Shown here in pieces: positions 1 to 11,412 of a stretch of DNA of 64,000 nt. The notes beneath the pieces are model-generated. The model was not told the DNA's origin, did not search any database, and saw only the letters and a program-made list of their open reading frames with translations. This DNA is from Utricularia gibba (Eukaryota; Streptophyta; Magnoliopsida; Lamiales; Lentibulariaceae). Numbering within the stretch: the stretch's first letter is position 1; every line of letters starts with the position of its first letter. The stretch is from positions 248,001 to 312,000 of the forward strand of contig NEEC01000018.1 in assembly GCA_002189035.1 (NCBI GenBank), given 5' to 3'. Position numbers and translations under genes: made by a program.

Positions 1-489
1 CATAATTCATGTCACTTCCTTAACAAACTAAGATAGATTCAGGAGGGGGAAGCAATGAAACCTAGCTTAACAACCCTAATTAGAGGTAGACCAAAGATTA
101 GGGGGAAAACAAGAGTCCGAATAAACCTAGACATTGTGAGTTAGTTGTTTGATTTATTGTTTGCATGAACTTGTTTAGTTATGAGCATACATCCCCCAAG
201 AGTTCCAAGACATCACCCATTTCATTCCAGGAACAACCGAGTTCATAAAGTTCTTACTTTTCTTTACTATATTTTATCGCAACTCTACCTTAGTCCTAGT
301 TAAGACCAAATCTACTAACATGACATTGATTGCATGCATGGACTAATCACATGATAAGCACCTGCTCTTCGTGTTCAACCCTAATCACTATGCTCATAAT
401 TTTTTTATGCTTGAATGTGTGTTAGGTTATAAATTTATTTGATAGGAAGAATTGCAATTTAACGATGTTTCTAAATTTTTCGTTTATCA
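1..489 (+). mobile_element. 3' part of an LTR, family B (cut by the window edge)
   Basis: The last part of an LTR that ends TTTCGTTTATCA. It shares the order of several blocks, including a block near 340-400 (release of the words CTCTTCGTGTTCAACC) and the final TTTATCA, with the copies ending at 1958, 24569 and 44573. The left end lies outside the window, so it cannot be decided whether this is a solo LTR or part of an element. No primer-binding site follows it. Confidence 0.6.
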
Positions 490-809
490 ACATATTGTTT
501 CCTTTTTTTTATATAAATCTTAAAAATTGGCTCACTTGATCAAATTCTTAGCATGTTAATCTAAAGTATTATTATTATAGCATTATTCTTTATTTTTTTT
601 AAAATTATAGAATAAATCATACTAACAAAATCATTTCATCTTTTATAGTAACTCATATTTTTTTCATATTCGTTCCAAATCTCTACAGCTTACACTCTAA
701 CAAATAAATTAAGCCAAATATATCTTGACAATAATATCAATTTGAATCATTTTATTTAGATACTTGAGCACAATCTTAGATTCATTCATACGACTTTAGA
801 AATTGTTGG
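490..809. other. AT-rich spacer between two family-B LTRs
   Basis: AT-rich sequence with no coding signal or recognisable repeat. It separates the LTR end at 489 from the next LTR start at 810. Confidence 0.5.
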
Positions 810-1958
810 TGATAGCACATTTTTTTTCAGTAATTTTAAGTTAGGAAAATGACTGTTATCACTATGTAAAACTAAGATTTTGTTAAATATTTGACATTTT
901 CATGATTAACTGTTTGATTAGGTATTTTATTCTTGATTGGAACTACATCCTACATTTAGCCCCAATCTTTATTCTAATCACTTTCTTTCAACAATGCAAA
1001 TCCAATGAACCTAAAGTATACAGTGGAATCAGCATGAAAAGAGGACAAACGAAAAGAAATAGAAACACCAAATCCCAAAGTTGTAAACAATAGATTTTTG
1101 GAATGGTGGGAGACATAAGAAGGACATACCACTTAGAACAACACAACAATTCTAGAGAGGGGAGTTTTTTGGAAAAAAATCTCAAAAGAAGAACCAGGAA
1201 GAAGGAATGAAGAACGAATTTTACCTTTAAAGCTCACCTTTGGTTAGCGGGAACACAATTCCTAACTTGGAATAGTTTTAGCATTTCGTGTGAACTATTT
1301 ACGATTTCAGTTATTGTTTATTTTGTTGTTTTCAAGTTATAATATAAACATGTTGTGGATTATGTTTTATGTGTTAGTTTTATTTCCTTTCGATATGAGT
1401 GGCTAAATACATGTGATGCCTTGAGGGAGAAAGGAGTGTACATGATTATTGCTTATTAGATTACATTAACTCGATAATCACTTTAATTTCTTATCAAACC
1501 AAAATAGATCTAGAAGTGAAAAGTAGTGATATTGATCATAAGCTACTCTAATTAAATATAGACCAAAGATTATAGGAAAACAAGAGTTTAGGTACACTTG
1601 AACTTTTACTTGTTAGATTAGTGATTGTTAAATTGGATGGGAAAAGTGTAATAATGATCATACCACTCCTAGAAGCCTCAAGGCATTGCATTATCTTATT
1701 TTAGTTAGTAGTCAAATTTACATGTTTATTACTTTGTTGTATTTTATAGTAGACTTGCATTGGTCTTAGCTTTGAGTACATCTTTAACTGTGACAAAATA
1801 CTAAATGCATTCACTTTCACATAGTAAGCATCTTTGTGTTCAACTTTAATCCATTATGCTCGTATTTGTTTCATGATTAAATGTGCATTAGGTTTATAAA
1901 TTTATTTGATAAGAAAAATGTGCATTTTACTGTCGTTTGTAAAATTTTCCATTTATCA
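810..1958 (+). mobile_element. 5' LTR of a Ty3/gypsy element, family B
   Basis: Begins TGATAGCAC and ends TTTATCA, a degenerate TGATAA...TTATCA pair as in the copy at 43594-44573. A primer-binding site starts three bases after the end, so this is a 5' LTR and not a solo LTR. The start was placed by comparing it with the related copies, which have target-site duplications. Heavily diverged from its relatives, so old. Confidence 0.7.
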
Positions 1959-1961
1959 AAT

Positions 1962-1978
1962 TGGCACCATTGACAAGG
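1962..1978 (+). promoter_or_regulatory. Degenerate primer-binding site, tRNA-Asp type
   Basis: The sequence TGGCACCATTGACAAGG matches 12 of 17 positions of TGGCGCCGTTGCCGGGG, the complement of the 3' end of plant tRNA-Asp. This is the usual primer of Athila/Tat-type Ty3/gypsy elements. Most differences are G-to-A or C-to-A, as expected after cytosine methylation and decay. Confidence 0.65.
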
Positions 1979-2039
1979 AGCGATATTTGATTATCGTATG
2001 TTTCAGTTGATGCATTTGCGTTTCTCTTATATAGGTGAT

Positions 2040-2534
2040 TTTGATTTCAACTTAGAAATCGAAAGGTCCATTAGGAGGAACTTCAAGAAAGTAAGTGAAA
2101 CAGGCAAGTTGAAAACAATCCTTGCTGCTACCCAAGTTAATTTGATCATGATAGAATTGTAGAAAACGTTGAATGAGTTGGATGCAGTAGATGAATAAAC
2201 TTTCTGCCTAAATATAATGGAAAAATTGGAGAGAACCCGCATGAACATCTAAACAATGTCACATCAGTTTTCACATCCTTCAAGTGCCATTTGCTTGGGG
2301 CCATTCCAATTTATGTTTGAGGAAAGTGCAAAAAAGTGGTTCAACTCTATGAATTTTGGGAGTATCGCAGACTGGTCATGCATGAAAAGGGTATTTTTGT
2401 GCAAATATTTCTCAATTTCTAAGGCTGAAGGAATTAAAAAAGAGATCAATGACATTGAGCAATCAAGTGATAAGTCTCTACATAAATATTGGAAACGTTT
2501 TTTAGATCAACAGTTTTATCAAATATTTTTATAA
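2040..2534 (+). pseudogene. Ty3/gypsy gag remnant
   Basis: Broken gag (retrotransposon capsid) reading frame downstream of the primer-binding site. From about 2205 one frame reads NGKIGENPHEHLNN. After a frame change near 2300, 2310-2510 reads FEESAKKWFNSM, then KRVFLCKYF and SLHKYWKRF, which are the conserved blocks of the plant retrotransposon gag family (A-x-x-W-[FY]; F-L-x-x-[FY]-F; S-L-x-x-Y-[WF]). At least one frameshift and several stops rule out function. No pol follows; the element is interrupted near 2690. Confidence 0.75.
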
Positions 2535-2689
2535 TGGAATGCTATGTATTCATAGATACAAAATCAATAGAAAGTGAAATATAAATTTGATAAAAATAAC
2601 TCTTATGGATTCTCAACCATCCAAGGGGCATTGAGCAACATCTAGCCTTATTTCTTTGTTCAATTGAGTGCGATGGGCCTCATTGGCAG

Positions 2690-3305
2690 AATGAATTTCT
2701 GCAAAAAGGGCATTTGCGAAATACTTCATCTTCTAAAAGTGTTTACTAAATACCCTTATTTCAGTTTCTAATTATTTTTATTATATATATATTTGAATAA
2801 ATGCATATTTATTATATTATTGTATGTAACATATTTGTTACACATCTATAATAATATATCAAATGACAAAAATTTTTATGATCGTTTCTTATGCATATTT
2901 TAATAAATTTAAAATGACAATTTAATAAAATACCCATAACAATTAATAAACATTATATATTAATTTAAAAGTAAAAAATAAAATTAAAATATTTTTAATC
3001 AAATTATTTGAAAAAATACTTTTTTCATTGAACTAAACAAATTAATTTGAAAATATGAAAATTGAATCAAGTTATCATGTAAAATTAATATGCATATAAG
3101 TCTTAAGTATATTTGATAATGTATATTTGCTTATTTTAATTTATCAAATGCATATGCATATTTATTTTTTTATTTAATTTACCTCATCAAAACAGGGTAT
3201 TTAGCAAATATATAAACGAAAACGGGGGCATTTATCAAAAAGTTTTAAAAGTCAGGGTATTCGGCAAACCCCTTTTTTGAAGAGGGGTATTTTGCAAAAT
3301 TTCCC
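2690..3305. mobile_element. AT-rich nonautonomous element with imperfect inverted ends
   Basis: The left end (GAATTTCTGCAAAA near 2692) and the complement of the right end (GAAATTTTGCAAAA near 3303) match at 12 of 14 positions. Inside both ends the words AAATACCC and GGGCATTT recur in opposite orientations. The interior is about 75-80% AT with no reading frame. It appears inserted in the family-B gypsy remnant. No target-site duplication was found. It could be a MITE or a Mutator-like nonautonomous element. Confidence 0.45.
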
Positions 3306-3521
3306 AAGTGCCATAAGATTACTTTGGTATAAATTGCCCCAAATGATTAAATGTGTGGATTGAATACTTTGAAGTCCAATTTTGTCTCATTGAATAAATA
3401 TTTTTATAAAATTTTTATTTAAAATATAAATACTATGATTATTTAAATAATGTACAAAAAGTAATTTAAAATTATTATGTAAAGTTTATCAACTCACATT
3501 ACTTATCTAAAAAATAACATA
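3306..3521. other. AT-rich spacer
   Basis: No feature recognised; AT-rich sequence between the inverted-end element and the family-A retrotransposon. Confidence 0.4.
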
Positions 3522-3782
3522 ATATATGTTAAGTGTCATTTTCTAGTTGTTTATTATGTATTATAAAGTGTTAATCTAGTATTAAGTCACCCAAATTAAG
3601 AATCTTAGTGTTAAGTATTTGGTTTTATTAGAAAATTTCTTTTTTTCTATTTTGTATATATTTTCTTTGTTTTTTTCGTGCACTTTGACCAAAATATATT
3701 AGGAGAGAGTGTGAAGTGTTGCAGGATGCTTACAAAAGGTCAAACATTGATATTTCATGCCTTGCACGTGAGTTGATTAAGA

Positions 3783-5238
3783 TGCTGGGTTTCTCGTAGA
3801 CATCGTATGTCTCAAAAGCAACGGAATTTTCAAAATTTTGAGAAACCCCCAACACAGATCTTGAAATACGGTATACATGAGACATAGGGATGTTCAAAGT
3901 ATCTTTCAGATGACTCCGTTGTTCACCAATCGCCAATAGCAGACGGCCTTTATGGTATCCACACGTGGAGCACTCCGTCGATAACCTTCTCAAGGCTCTT
4001 GAATGCTGGTCGAATTCCTCAGGTACTAGTAGAGAAAAACGTCTCCTTGTGGATTAGTCTCAAAGAGCACGAAGACCTTGGAGTAGGTCTCAAGATCTAA
4101 ATCTTTTTTTTTATAGATATATTGTGACATATCAAATCATATTTATATGATATCTTTTATTTTGAGTTTAATCAATATTAATCTCAAAATAATTCTCTAT
4201 TTAATTTATCCACTTTACCAATTATATCTCATGTAATTGTGTCATTCTATTTTATATCGATGAATGACTTCACTATTGTCTGTGACCCTATAAGCTTCCT
4301 CAATCAAGACCGTAATAATGGATTTATTAATTAACTCTTAATTAATTAAATCCATCATTATCGATTATGAGTGATGTCTAACAACATATCATGATCCCCA
4401 AGATTAAAGAATAATCAGGTGAACTGATTAAGCATTTCCATGACCAGCCACCATGCAATGAATAGCTTTCATCATACTTATATCTCATTCGGTACCAGAA
4501 CATGGGTGTGTGTCTTTCTGATGTATCGAACTTATAATTGCATTCAAGCACTAACACTCAATGACTTACACAAACAATTCGAGTGTCATTATCCTGGGCC
4601 CATGACTTACTGTTAGGCTTTGATGCAATTACCTAAGATATGATCTCATTGCTAACATGAGTGATGAGTCATTTATTGATCAATCAACTATCTACAACCT
4701 TAAGGAGTCACATCCCTACTCATCCATACTAGGCAAGCCATGGTTAGGCTCCCATTAGTAATGAGCGAAAATGTGAGCTTAAGACCAAGATAACTTTGTT
4801 GGCCTCAAGTCTAAGCTTACTTGCACGGCTGCCATATTCGAGATCTTGCTACTGACACTTGGTTAGCATCCCATAGTAGCATCTCGAAGATGAGTCATCC
4901 AGTGAATCGATTCTCTAATTGACACCCACACATAAGTTCTAGTAATCTCATTACGTCAATTGTGAGAACCATTGCCTAAACAGTTTAGGGAACTCAATGT
5001 GTGCTAGCTTATCCATATTTGTGATATCCTCATTTCACAAACACTCTAGGCAGGGAGTTTTTTAACTTAAACGTAAATGCTTGAAGAATCTCACATTATG
5101 ATCTCATCATAATTTCTATAGCACATAGATCAAGTAGAAGATTTTATCAATGATGTAAACTTGATCACAATTCAAGGTAAACATCAAAAGATAAGATTTG
5201 CCAATGAGTTGATTGTCTCTAGAACACATACACCAACA
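3783..5238 (-). mobile_element. Solo LTR nested in the family-A 5' LTR (TSD TAAGA)
   Basis: Read on the minus strand it starts TGTTGGTGTATGTG and ends CCCAGCA, the normal TG...CA limits. It is flanked by TAAGA at 3778-3782 and at 5239-5243. Removing it and one duplication rejoins the family-A LTR: the words before (TGCACGTGAGTTGATTAAGA) and after (CCCCTGACTTATGGCATG) follow the order of the intact relative at 32911-34220. The TGTTGG start and the word CTAGAGACAAT resemble plant Copia LTRs, which is an inference. It includes an AT-rich palindrome near 4314-4360. Confidence 0.85.
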
Positions 5239-6135
5239 TAAGACCCCTGACTTATGGCATGTCAGAGTCGGTAGCAATGATTGGATGGTAACTTGTATGC
5301 AAAGGAAAGTTGGTGGCACACGCAAGACAGAAGGAATGATGGGAAGGGGACCAAAAGGAGTTAATGCACACAGGGAGTGATATAAAATCAACTTGTAACA
5401 CTTATTTTCGGACTTTTGACTTTTCTTTTGAGACATAGAACTTTTGAGTTCTTCCTCTCTTGGAGGAGTAACACTTAGCTTCCATTTCCATTTTTATTTT
5501 CATGATCCTTTGTGGCTTAAAACCTTTAAGTTTCTGGGAATATATGAAATTTCCTTCCAAGTCTTGAATATTAAACTCAGTTCTTCATTGAATTCATTCC
5601 AAATTTTGCATACTTCCAACCCTATTAGTTTTAGGGAAGTAACGAATTGTTCGTGGCCGAGGTACGTGATAGTGGATGAGTAGTGACCTCGTACTCACCA
5701 CTAGCCATTGGCAACAGCTGGACACACGTGCACAATTCAATTTTGAAGGCAATCAACGGCAATTCTCTTGTCTTCTCAATCGTCTAAGGGGAAACCACAT
5801 GAGGCTATTCTCATGCCTCCTTGTCAATCAAAGTGTAAGGGAGAAGAGACTATTCCTTATTTCTATAAACAGCTATTTGAAAGGAATCAATGAAAGCCAA
5901 CGGAATCTCATTCCCAGTAACTGCAATCCTTAGTCAAGATCCATTACTTAGGTTGTAACTTTTATTTCTGCACTTAAAAAACTCACTTTTAGAAATCCGT
6001 GATAATTTGTGAAAGCATCCTACAAAACACTTTACGCAACACTCAACTCCCTAAGATCGATATTCGTACAACGCTTTTTTGTGTTCTATGTTTTACATAT
6101 TTAAAATTTGTTGAGAAAACGACACAACAAATTTT

Positions 6136-6152
6136 TGACTCCGTTGTCGAGG
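6136..6152 (+). promoter_or_regulatory. Primer-binding site, tRNA-Asp type
   Basis: TGACTCCGTTGTCGAGG matches 13 of 17 bases of the tRNA-Asp complement TGGCGCCGTTGCCGGGG and lies six bases after the LTR end. This supports an Athila/Tat-type Ty3/gypsy assignment. Confidence 0.7.
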
Positions 6153-6390
6153 AGTTGTGTATTTTTGTGTTTACTGTTGTGTATAGTTTTTCTTTTTCAT
6201 TCTTTTTTCTTATTTCTCTTTTGTTTCCGTTTTGCTATTTTTTTCATTGTTTTTATGCATTCAGCTCCACTGAAGGTCACCAAAGCTTGAGATCGTACTG
6301 AGAAATCTTGTGCCCCTTAGATCAAAAGATTGAACACACATTTCTGGTGAAAAAGAGAGAATTAATTTTCAGTTCATTTACTGACAAAGA

Positions 6391-7165
6391 AATGGCTACT
6401 CAACCACCTATTGGAGTCTCTATGGTTCATGGAGAACAACATCAACATTATCTAGGAATTTTTCCAATTTTGCTGATCGTTAATCTTGGGCCAGCACTAA
6501 GAATCATAAAAGAAGAAATCACCGCCAACCATGCTGACAGACCACGTTGAGCTATGCCCATATCTGTTCCAGACACTTCCTAATTTCGCTGGGAGAGAGA
6601 ATGACAACCCAAATTGTCATCTTATTCTACTTCCAACCGATATGACCACTCATACTGAGCACCTTGAGGAATTTCTCAGCCTGTAAAATTAGTGCATGAA
6701 GTGGACAACTCTGAAGTTTTAGCTCAACTTGCTGCTATGAGTGATATCTTGAAGCTTGGCTTTCAATCATTTCTCCAACAGCAAGGAAGGTATCAAGAAT
6801 CTTCAACCTCTCATCTTTTTGATTCAGGACCTATGATACATGAGATGCCAATAGAAGAGGTGAACTCATTCTACCAGAACCAAGGAGGAGCTTACAACCA
6901 CGGAAACTACCAAATGTCGAGAAGAGACCACCATGGTTTCCGCTGGAGACAACCAGTATCTCCTAGTCAAGCCCCATCACTAGGGAAATTTTTTGTTGTT
7001 TCCTTGAAAACTCTCACTGCTCTGCCTCAACCTTTACAAATCATTGGAGTTCCAGATCAACCTCTTGTTTCTTATCACCCGAATCATAATCTGGAGTCTA
7101 TAGTGAAGTCTCTTGTCAAAAGTACCACCAAATTGCATGCTACACAAAAAGACATCCTACTTCTG
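6391..7165 (+). pseudogene. Athila-like gag remnant
   Basis: Starts MATQPPIGVSMVHGEQHQ, followed by FNLGPAL-like and EEITANHADRPR words typical of the Athila gag N-terminus. The frame breaks near 6550 and resumes at 6692 with the C-terminal gag region (QLAAMSDILKLGFQ ... FYQNQGG). Several stops and shifts; the capsid core is largely missing. Not functional. Confidence 0.65.
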
Positions 7166-7710
7166 ATAGTGAATGGGTTAGCCCTATGTAGGTTATCCTG
7201 AAGAAAACAAGTATCATAGTCATGACCAATGACCAAGGAAACTCCTGCCCACCAGAGTGCAAAATGGCTGGCGAATGTGCGGGGATTATCGAAAATTAAA
7301 CGCAGCTACCAAGAAGGACCACTACCCACTTCCATTCATCGACCAGATGTTGGAAAGACTTATTGGAAAGAGCCACTACTACTACCTAGATGGTTACTTC
7401 GGTTTCCATCAAATACCCGTGGCCCTCAAAGACCAATCTAAAGTTGTTTTCGCTTACCATCAAATAACTTTTGGACTTTGCAATGCACCAACAACATTTC
7501 AGAGATGCATGGTCAGCATTATTTTTTTGAATATGTTGAGAATATTATTGAGATTTTTATGGATGACTTTACGATTTATATGAATAGCTTTGATGAATGT
7601 CTTGCTAATTTGTCATTGATTTTGAAACGCTCTGTTAAGACTAACCTTGTTTTGAATTATGAGAAATGTCACTTCATGATAGAACAAGGTATCATTTTAG
7701 GTAAAGTTTA
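7165..7710 (+). pseudogene. Ty3/gypsy (Athila-like) reverse transcriptase remnant
   Basis: Begins with SDSEWVSP, the usual start of the plant gypsy reverse transcriptase, then NGWRMCGDYRKLNAATKKDH, HYYYLDGYFGFHQIPVAL and FGLCNAPTTFQRCM. After a frameshift near 7500 comes FMDDFTIY, the catalytic [YF]-x-D-D box, and NYEKCHFM. At least three frame changes. It stops abruptly near 7710 at the 3' LTR stub, so thumb, RNase H and integrase are gone. Confidence 0.85.
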
Positions 7711-7781
7711 AATTACTTAAAGTTTTTGTTCTACGTTTTACATATTTAAAATTTGTTGAAGAAACGATGCACAACAATGTA

Positions 7782-9402
7782 TGTAAAATAAATTTAAATT
7801 ATTTAAAAATTAAAAGAATGATAATATTAAATCAAAATAAAAACCATCATTCGAATCTTGTATAAATGCTTGTATTCCTTCAATTCATTTGAATAAAAGA
7901 AATAGGATTAAAATATATATAGTCAATATAAAATTTTTTGAGGATTCAAGTTCTTTTAATATATTTAATAATTATGTGTGCAAATAAGAAATTGCATCAT
8001 ATTAGAAAGTAATCTATTCCTATATTTGCGCACAAAGAAAATATGATTTTCAATATTAAAAATAGATTTAGAGGCAATTGTCATCGAGGATTCTTTAATA
8101 ATGAATAAAAAACAATTATTTGACGTGTAAAAACTCTAATCTCAAGTTGAGACTTAGACTTTTTTACGATCCACCCTCATCTTTTGAGTATCCAATCATC
8201 ATAATTTTACATTCTTTTCTTCCGGGGAAAAAACCTTATAGAAGATTAAGAGGGTAACTCTATTTAAACATGTCTTCACCCCCTGCTCATAACCAATGTG
8301 GGATACCAGATAAGGGTGAACTGTGACATTTGGTATTATAGCCAAACCCAAGCTCGTAAGCGATGGTGGGATGGGATGACATTCAATGAGAATACTGAGT
8401 ATTTAAGAGGGGTAGAATGTAAGGTTAATGGTTTAGTTACGGTATGATATTTTACATTGATTACAAAAGGGGGTGAGTACGTGTTTAAATAGAGGAACCC
8501 TTTAAATCTTGCATGAGGTCTTATCTTTGAAAGGAGAGAACATAAAATCGTGACAATTGGATATACGAAGCAGAAAATATCGTGCCAAGTAAGGATGGAT
8601 CCAGAGATTTGGTATTAGAACCAAATCCGGGTTTGTTATCAGTGGTGAGATGATATGGTATTCAACGAGAACGCTAAATATCTAAAAAAGGTAGAATCTA
8701 AGATCAAGGGTATATTGACAATACAATATTTCACATTAATTATGAACGAGGGTGGGTCGTGACAGGCCATACTAAATAAATCCAATTGGTTTGAAGAACT
8801 TTGGGCATATGGCTAAAAATCCGCATAAAATTTCGAATCATTATTATATAAGATAATATCTAGTGTTTTTTCAGATGAAGTTGAACCAATCCATAAGCTA
8901 GAACTTAGATTTTTATCTCTAATTTATGAAATGAAATTGAATATATGTTTTTAAATTTTTTTTAAAACAAACTACATTGAAATAAAAAGATGCATATAGA
9001 TATGGAAAAAAAATGTCTTTAAAACTAGGGTTTAGATTTTCATTTCTAATTTATGAAAAGAAATTGAACAATGAATTTTTCAATAACAACCCTTTGTGAT
9101 AATTCCAAGCTAATAGTTGGAAATTGGTGAGTTCTGAGATAGAGTCCATGAACTTTGTTTGTTGACCTAATCCATACTTAATTCCATAATTCTTCCAGGT
9201 TGGAGTGTAGATAAAAGTCAAATAAGAAAAATAAATATACATTCCAAGGCTAGGTAGAGCAGGATAGTGGGCTGGTGGAATGATTGGGCCAACAGACATT
9301 CAAAATGCGTCAGTCCGTCCACTTTATTCTATTTTCCCCCAACCCGGTTGAAAAAGCCTGAATGATGGTTATTTTGTGTGTCTCTGGCGAAGGAAAAAAT
9401 CC
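7782..9402. repeat. Spacer and TBL upstream region, with two diverged direct repeats
   Basis: About 1.6 kb without coding signal. Two imperfect direct copies of ~150 bp occur near 8325-8480 and 8605-8765. They share GATTTGGTATTA-like starts, GGTGGGATG/GGTGAGATG blocks and endings of the TTACATTGATTA and GGGGGTGAG type. They look like fragments of one dispersed repeat. The last ~300 bp should contain the TBL promoter; no clear TATA box was found. Confidence 0.4.
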
Positions 9403-11412
9403 ATGGAGCTGATGCGCACTAAAGCCACCAGGAGGCACGCGCTGAGACTCTTTGTCGCCGCCGTAATCCTAATCGCCGTCCTAAGTCTCCGTTACCCGTC
9501 GCTAGAATATGAGTATGACAGCTCCCCCGTGTCGGTTTCCGAGTCGGTGGAAGTTCATACAGCAGCGGAGCCCGACCCGGCGGAGTGTGATACCTCCGTG
9601 GGCGAGTGGGTTCCGAATCCGGACGGTCCGTATTACACGAATCAGAGTTGCTGGGCGATACACGAGCACCAGAACTGCATGAAGTATGGGCGTCCGGATT
9701 CCGACTACTTGAAGTGGCGGTGGAAGCCCTACGGCTGTGACCTCCCGGTTTTCGATCCGGTTGGGTTCTTAGAAATGGTGGCCGGAAAATCCCTGGCGTT
9801 TGTCGGTGATTCGGTGGCGAGGAATCAATTGCAGTCAATGGTTTGCCTTTTATCTAAGGTAACTTTCCCTATTTCCCTTTTTAATTACGGTTTAATTTCT
9901 ATTTCAAAACATCATTTTCCAAAATCAGTTGTTTTTTTTTTCAATATAATTTGAAGTCACCCGAAATTACTAGAAAACCATGTGATCGGATTGCCACGTC
10001 GGGGTTAGGTGGTGTGCATTAAAACAAGAATGAATTAAAATAAACATTGCTTTGTTGTCCTTGTAATCAATAACCGGCGGATAAAATGGGGCGGGGCAAT
10101 AACGGAATTGAGGTGGACGATTGGAATCATGGAGGCGCTGCTGCCTGGTGCCGGCGCCTCTCAACTCTAATCCTCTGCATTTTTTGGTTTCTTTTTTGGA
10201 CAAAACTTCCCCTTCATGACCTCAAAATTTCCCGAGCACGCTTTCTCTAATCTTTTTTGTTGGGTAGGTGAACTAGTTGCTGCTATTCGTTCCATTAAGT
10301 GAAGGGGAAAGGAAACAATAATGTGGCGATTTTTTTATTAAAAAAAGAAGTAAATTATTGCACCTGATTGATTGGTCGAAGCGCAATCAACGTGGTGGTA
10401 TTGATTGGGGCTGTCGCTCACCCTGTTGAAGCGCGCTGGGCATGCGCTGGAGGTGTCTTTATGGGTTGGGCTTTTGGCACGTGATTGAGACTGTCGTGTC
10501 GCACATTTCGGGGCCCCGCCCCTGCTGAGCTGTCAACTTCCAAACCCCCGGACTTTCGTTTCGTTCCCCTCCCCTCCCTCCCTCTAATTAATCATACTAG
10601 TTATTGATTGAAGTACATCTATAATGCAAATTTGTGTGTTTTGTGAAGGTGGAATACCCCCAAGATGTGTCGCCCACTCCAGACGGAGAGCTCCAGAGCT
10701 GGAGGTACGAAAATTACAACTTCACTCTCGCCATATATTGGTCCTCTTTTCTGGTGCGGTATGAGCAACGCGCCGAGGGGGGCCCAATGAACACCGGACT
10801 ATTCGATCTCTACCTGGACGAGCCCGACCCGGTGTGGGCCACCGAGATCGACAAATTCGACTTTGTCATCGTCAGCTGCGGCCACTGGTACAGTCGCACC
10901 GCCGTCTACCATGAGCGCCGCCAAATCGTCGGCTGTCGCTACTGCCAGATCCCTAACATCACCGACCTCCCCTCGGTCTACGCCTACCGCAGCGCTATTC
11001 GGACAGCCCTCAACACCATCGAGAAGCGACAAGGATTCGACGGCCTCACGATTATGCGCACATTCTCGCCCTCGCATTTCGAGGGTGGACTCTGGAACCA
11101 AGGGGGGAACTGTCTTCGGCAACGGCCCTATAAGACCAACGAGACGGTTCTTGAGGGGTGAGTCTGGAATTTTATGAGGCGCAGATGCAAGAGTTTAGGG
11201 CGGTGCAGCGGCGGGGGAGGAAGCGATTCCGGTTGATGGATTTGACGCATGCCATGAATTTGAGGCCCGATGGACACCCGAGTAGGTATGGGCATTTGCC
11301 CAACGCCAACGTCACTTTGTACAACGACTGCGTTCACTGGTGCCTTCCTGGGCCCATCGACTCCTGGGCCGATGTCTTGATGCGTATCCTCAAGCTAGAG
11401 AGGGGCCCCTAG
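9403..11412 (+). CDS. TBL/PMR5-family polysaccharide O-acetyltransferase, with a one-base frameshift
   Basis: Trichome-birefringence-like protein, a Golgi enzyme that acetylates cell-wall polymers. Exons are 9403-9858 and 10649-11412; the 790-bp intron is in phase 0. The start is the first in-frame ATG ([17 protein letters not shown]). A type II membrane anchor spans about residues 13-30. The PMR5N/TBL domain has [19 protein letters not shown] and [12 protein letters not shown], then the catalytic serine in GDSVARNQ (about residue 135). The second esterase block, DCVHW (D-x-x-H), lies near residue 380. This fits the TBL19-22/TBL27 (AXY4) group; the substrate (xyloglucan or xylan) is inferred. 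The predicted length of ~406 aa is normal. One base is missing from the G run at 11155-11158: the frame stops at TGA 11159-11161, and the conserved C-terminus, including the catalytic Asp and His, continues in another frame. This is either a sequencing error or a null allele. Confidence 0.9.

Larger units (their letters stand above)
3522..7781 (+). mobile_element. Decayed Athila-like LTR retrotransposon, family A, with nested insertion
   Basis: The 5' LTR runs from TGTTAAGTGTCATTTT at 3527 to ...ACAACA at 6129, broken by a nested solo LTR at 3783-5238. A primer-binding site, gag and reverse transcriptase remnants follow. Then comes only the last ~60 bp of the 3' LTR (about 7718-7776), ending in the same way (AATTTGTTGAAGAAACG...ACAACA). 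The flanks read ATATA (3522-3526) and ATGTA (7777-7781), a candidate 5-bp target-site duplication with one mismatch. Integrase, RNase H and most of the 3' LTR have been deleted. Related family-A LTRs lie at 32911, 46651 and 47945. Confidence 0.75.

Noticed and set aside
9419..9838. Long minus-strand open frame opposite TBL exon 1
   Set aside because: It mirrors the GC-rich coding strand; its translation is low-complexity with no family resemblance, while the plus strand has clear TBL motifs.
10799..11177. Overlapping open frames within TBL exon 2 on both strands
   Set aside because: They are frame shadows of a GC-rich exon with conserved TBL residues.
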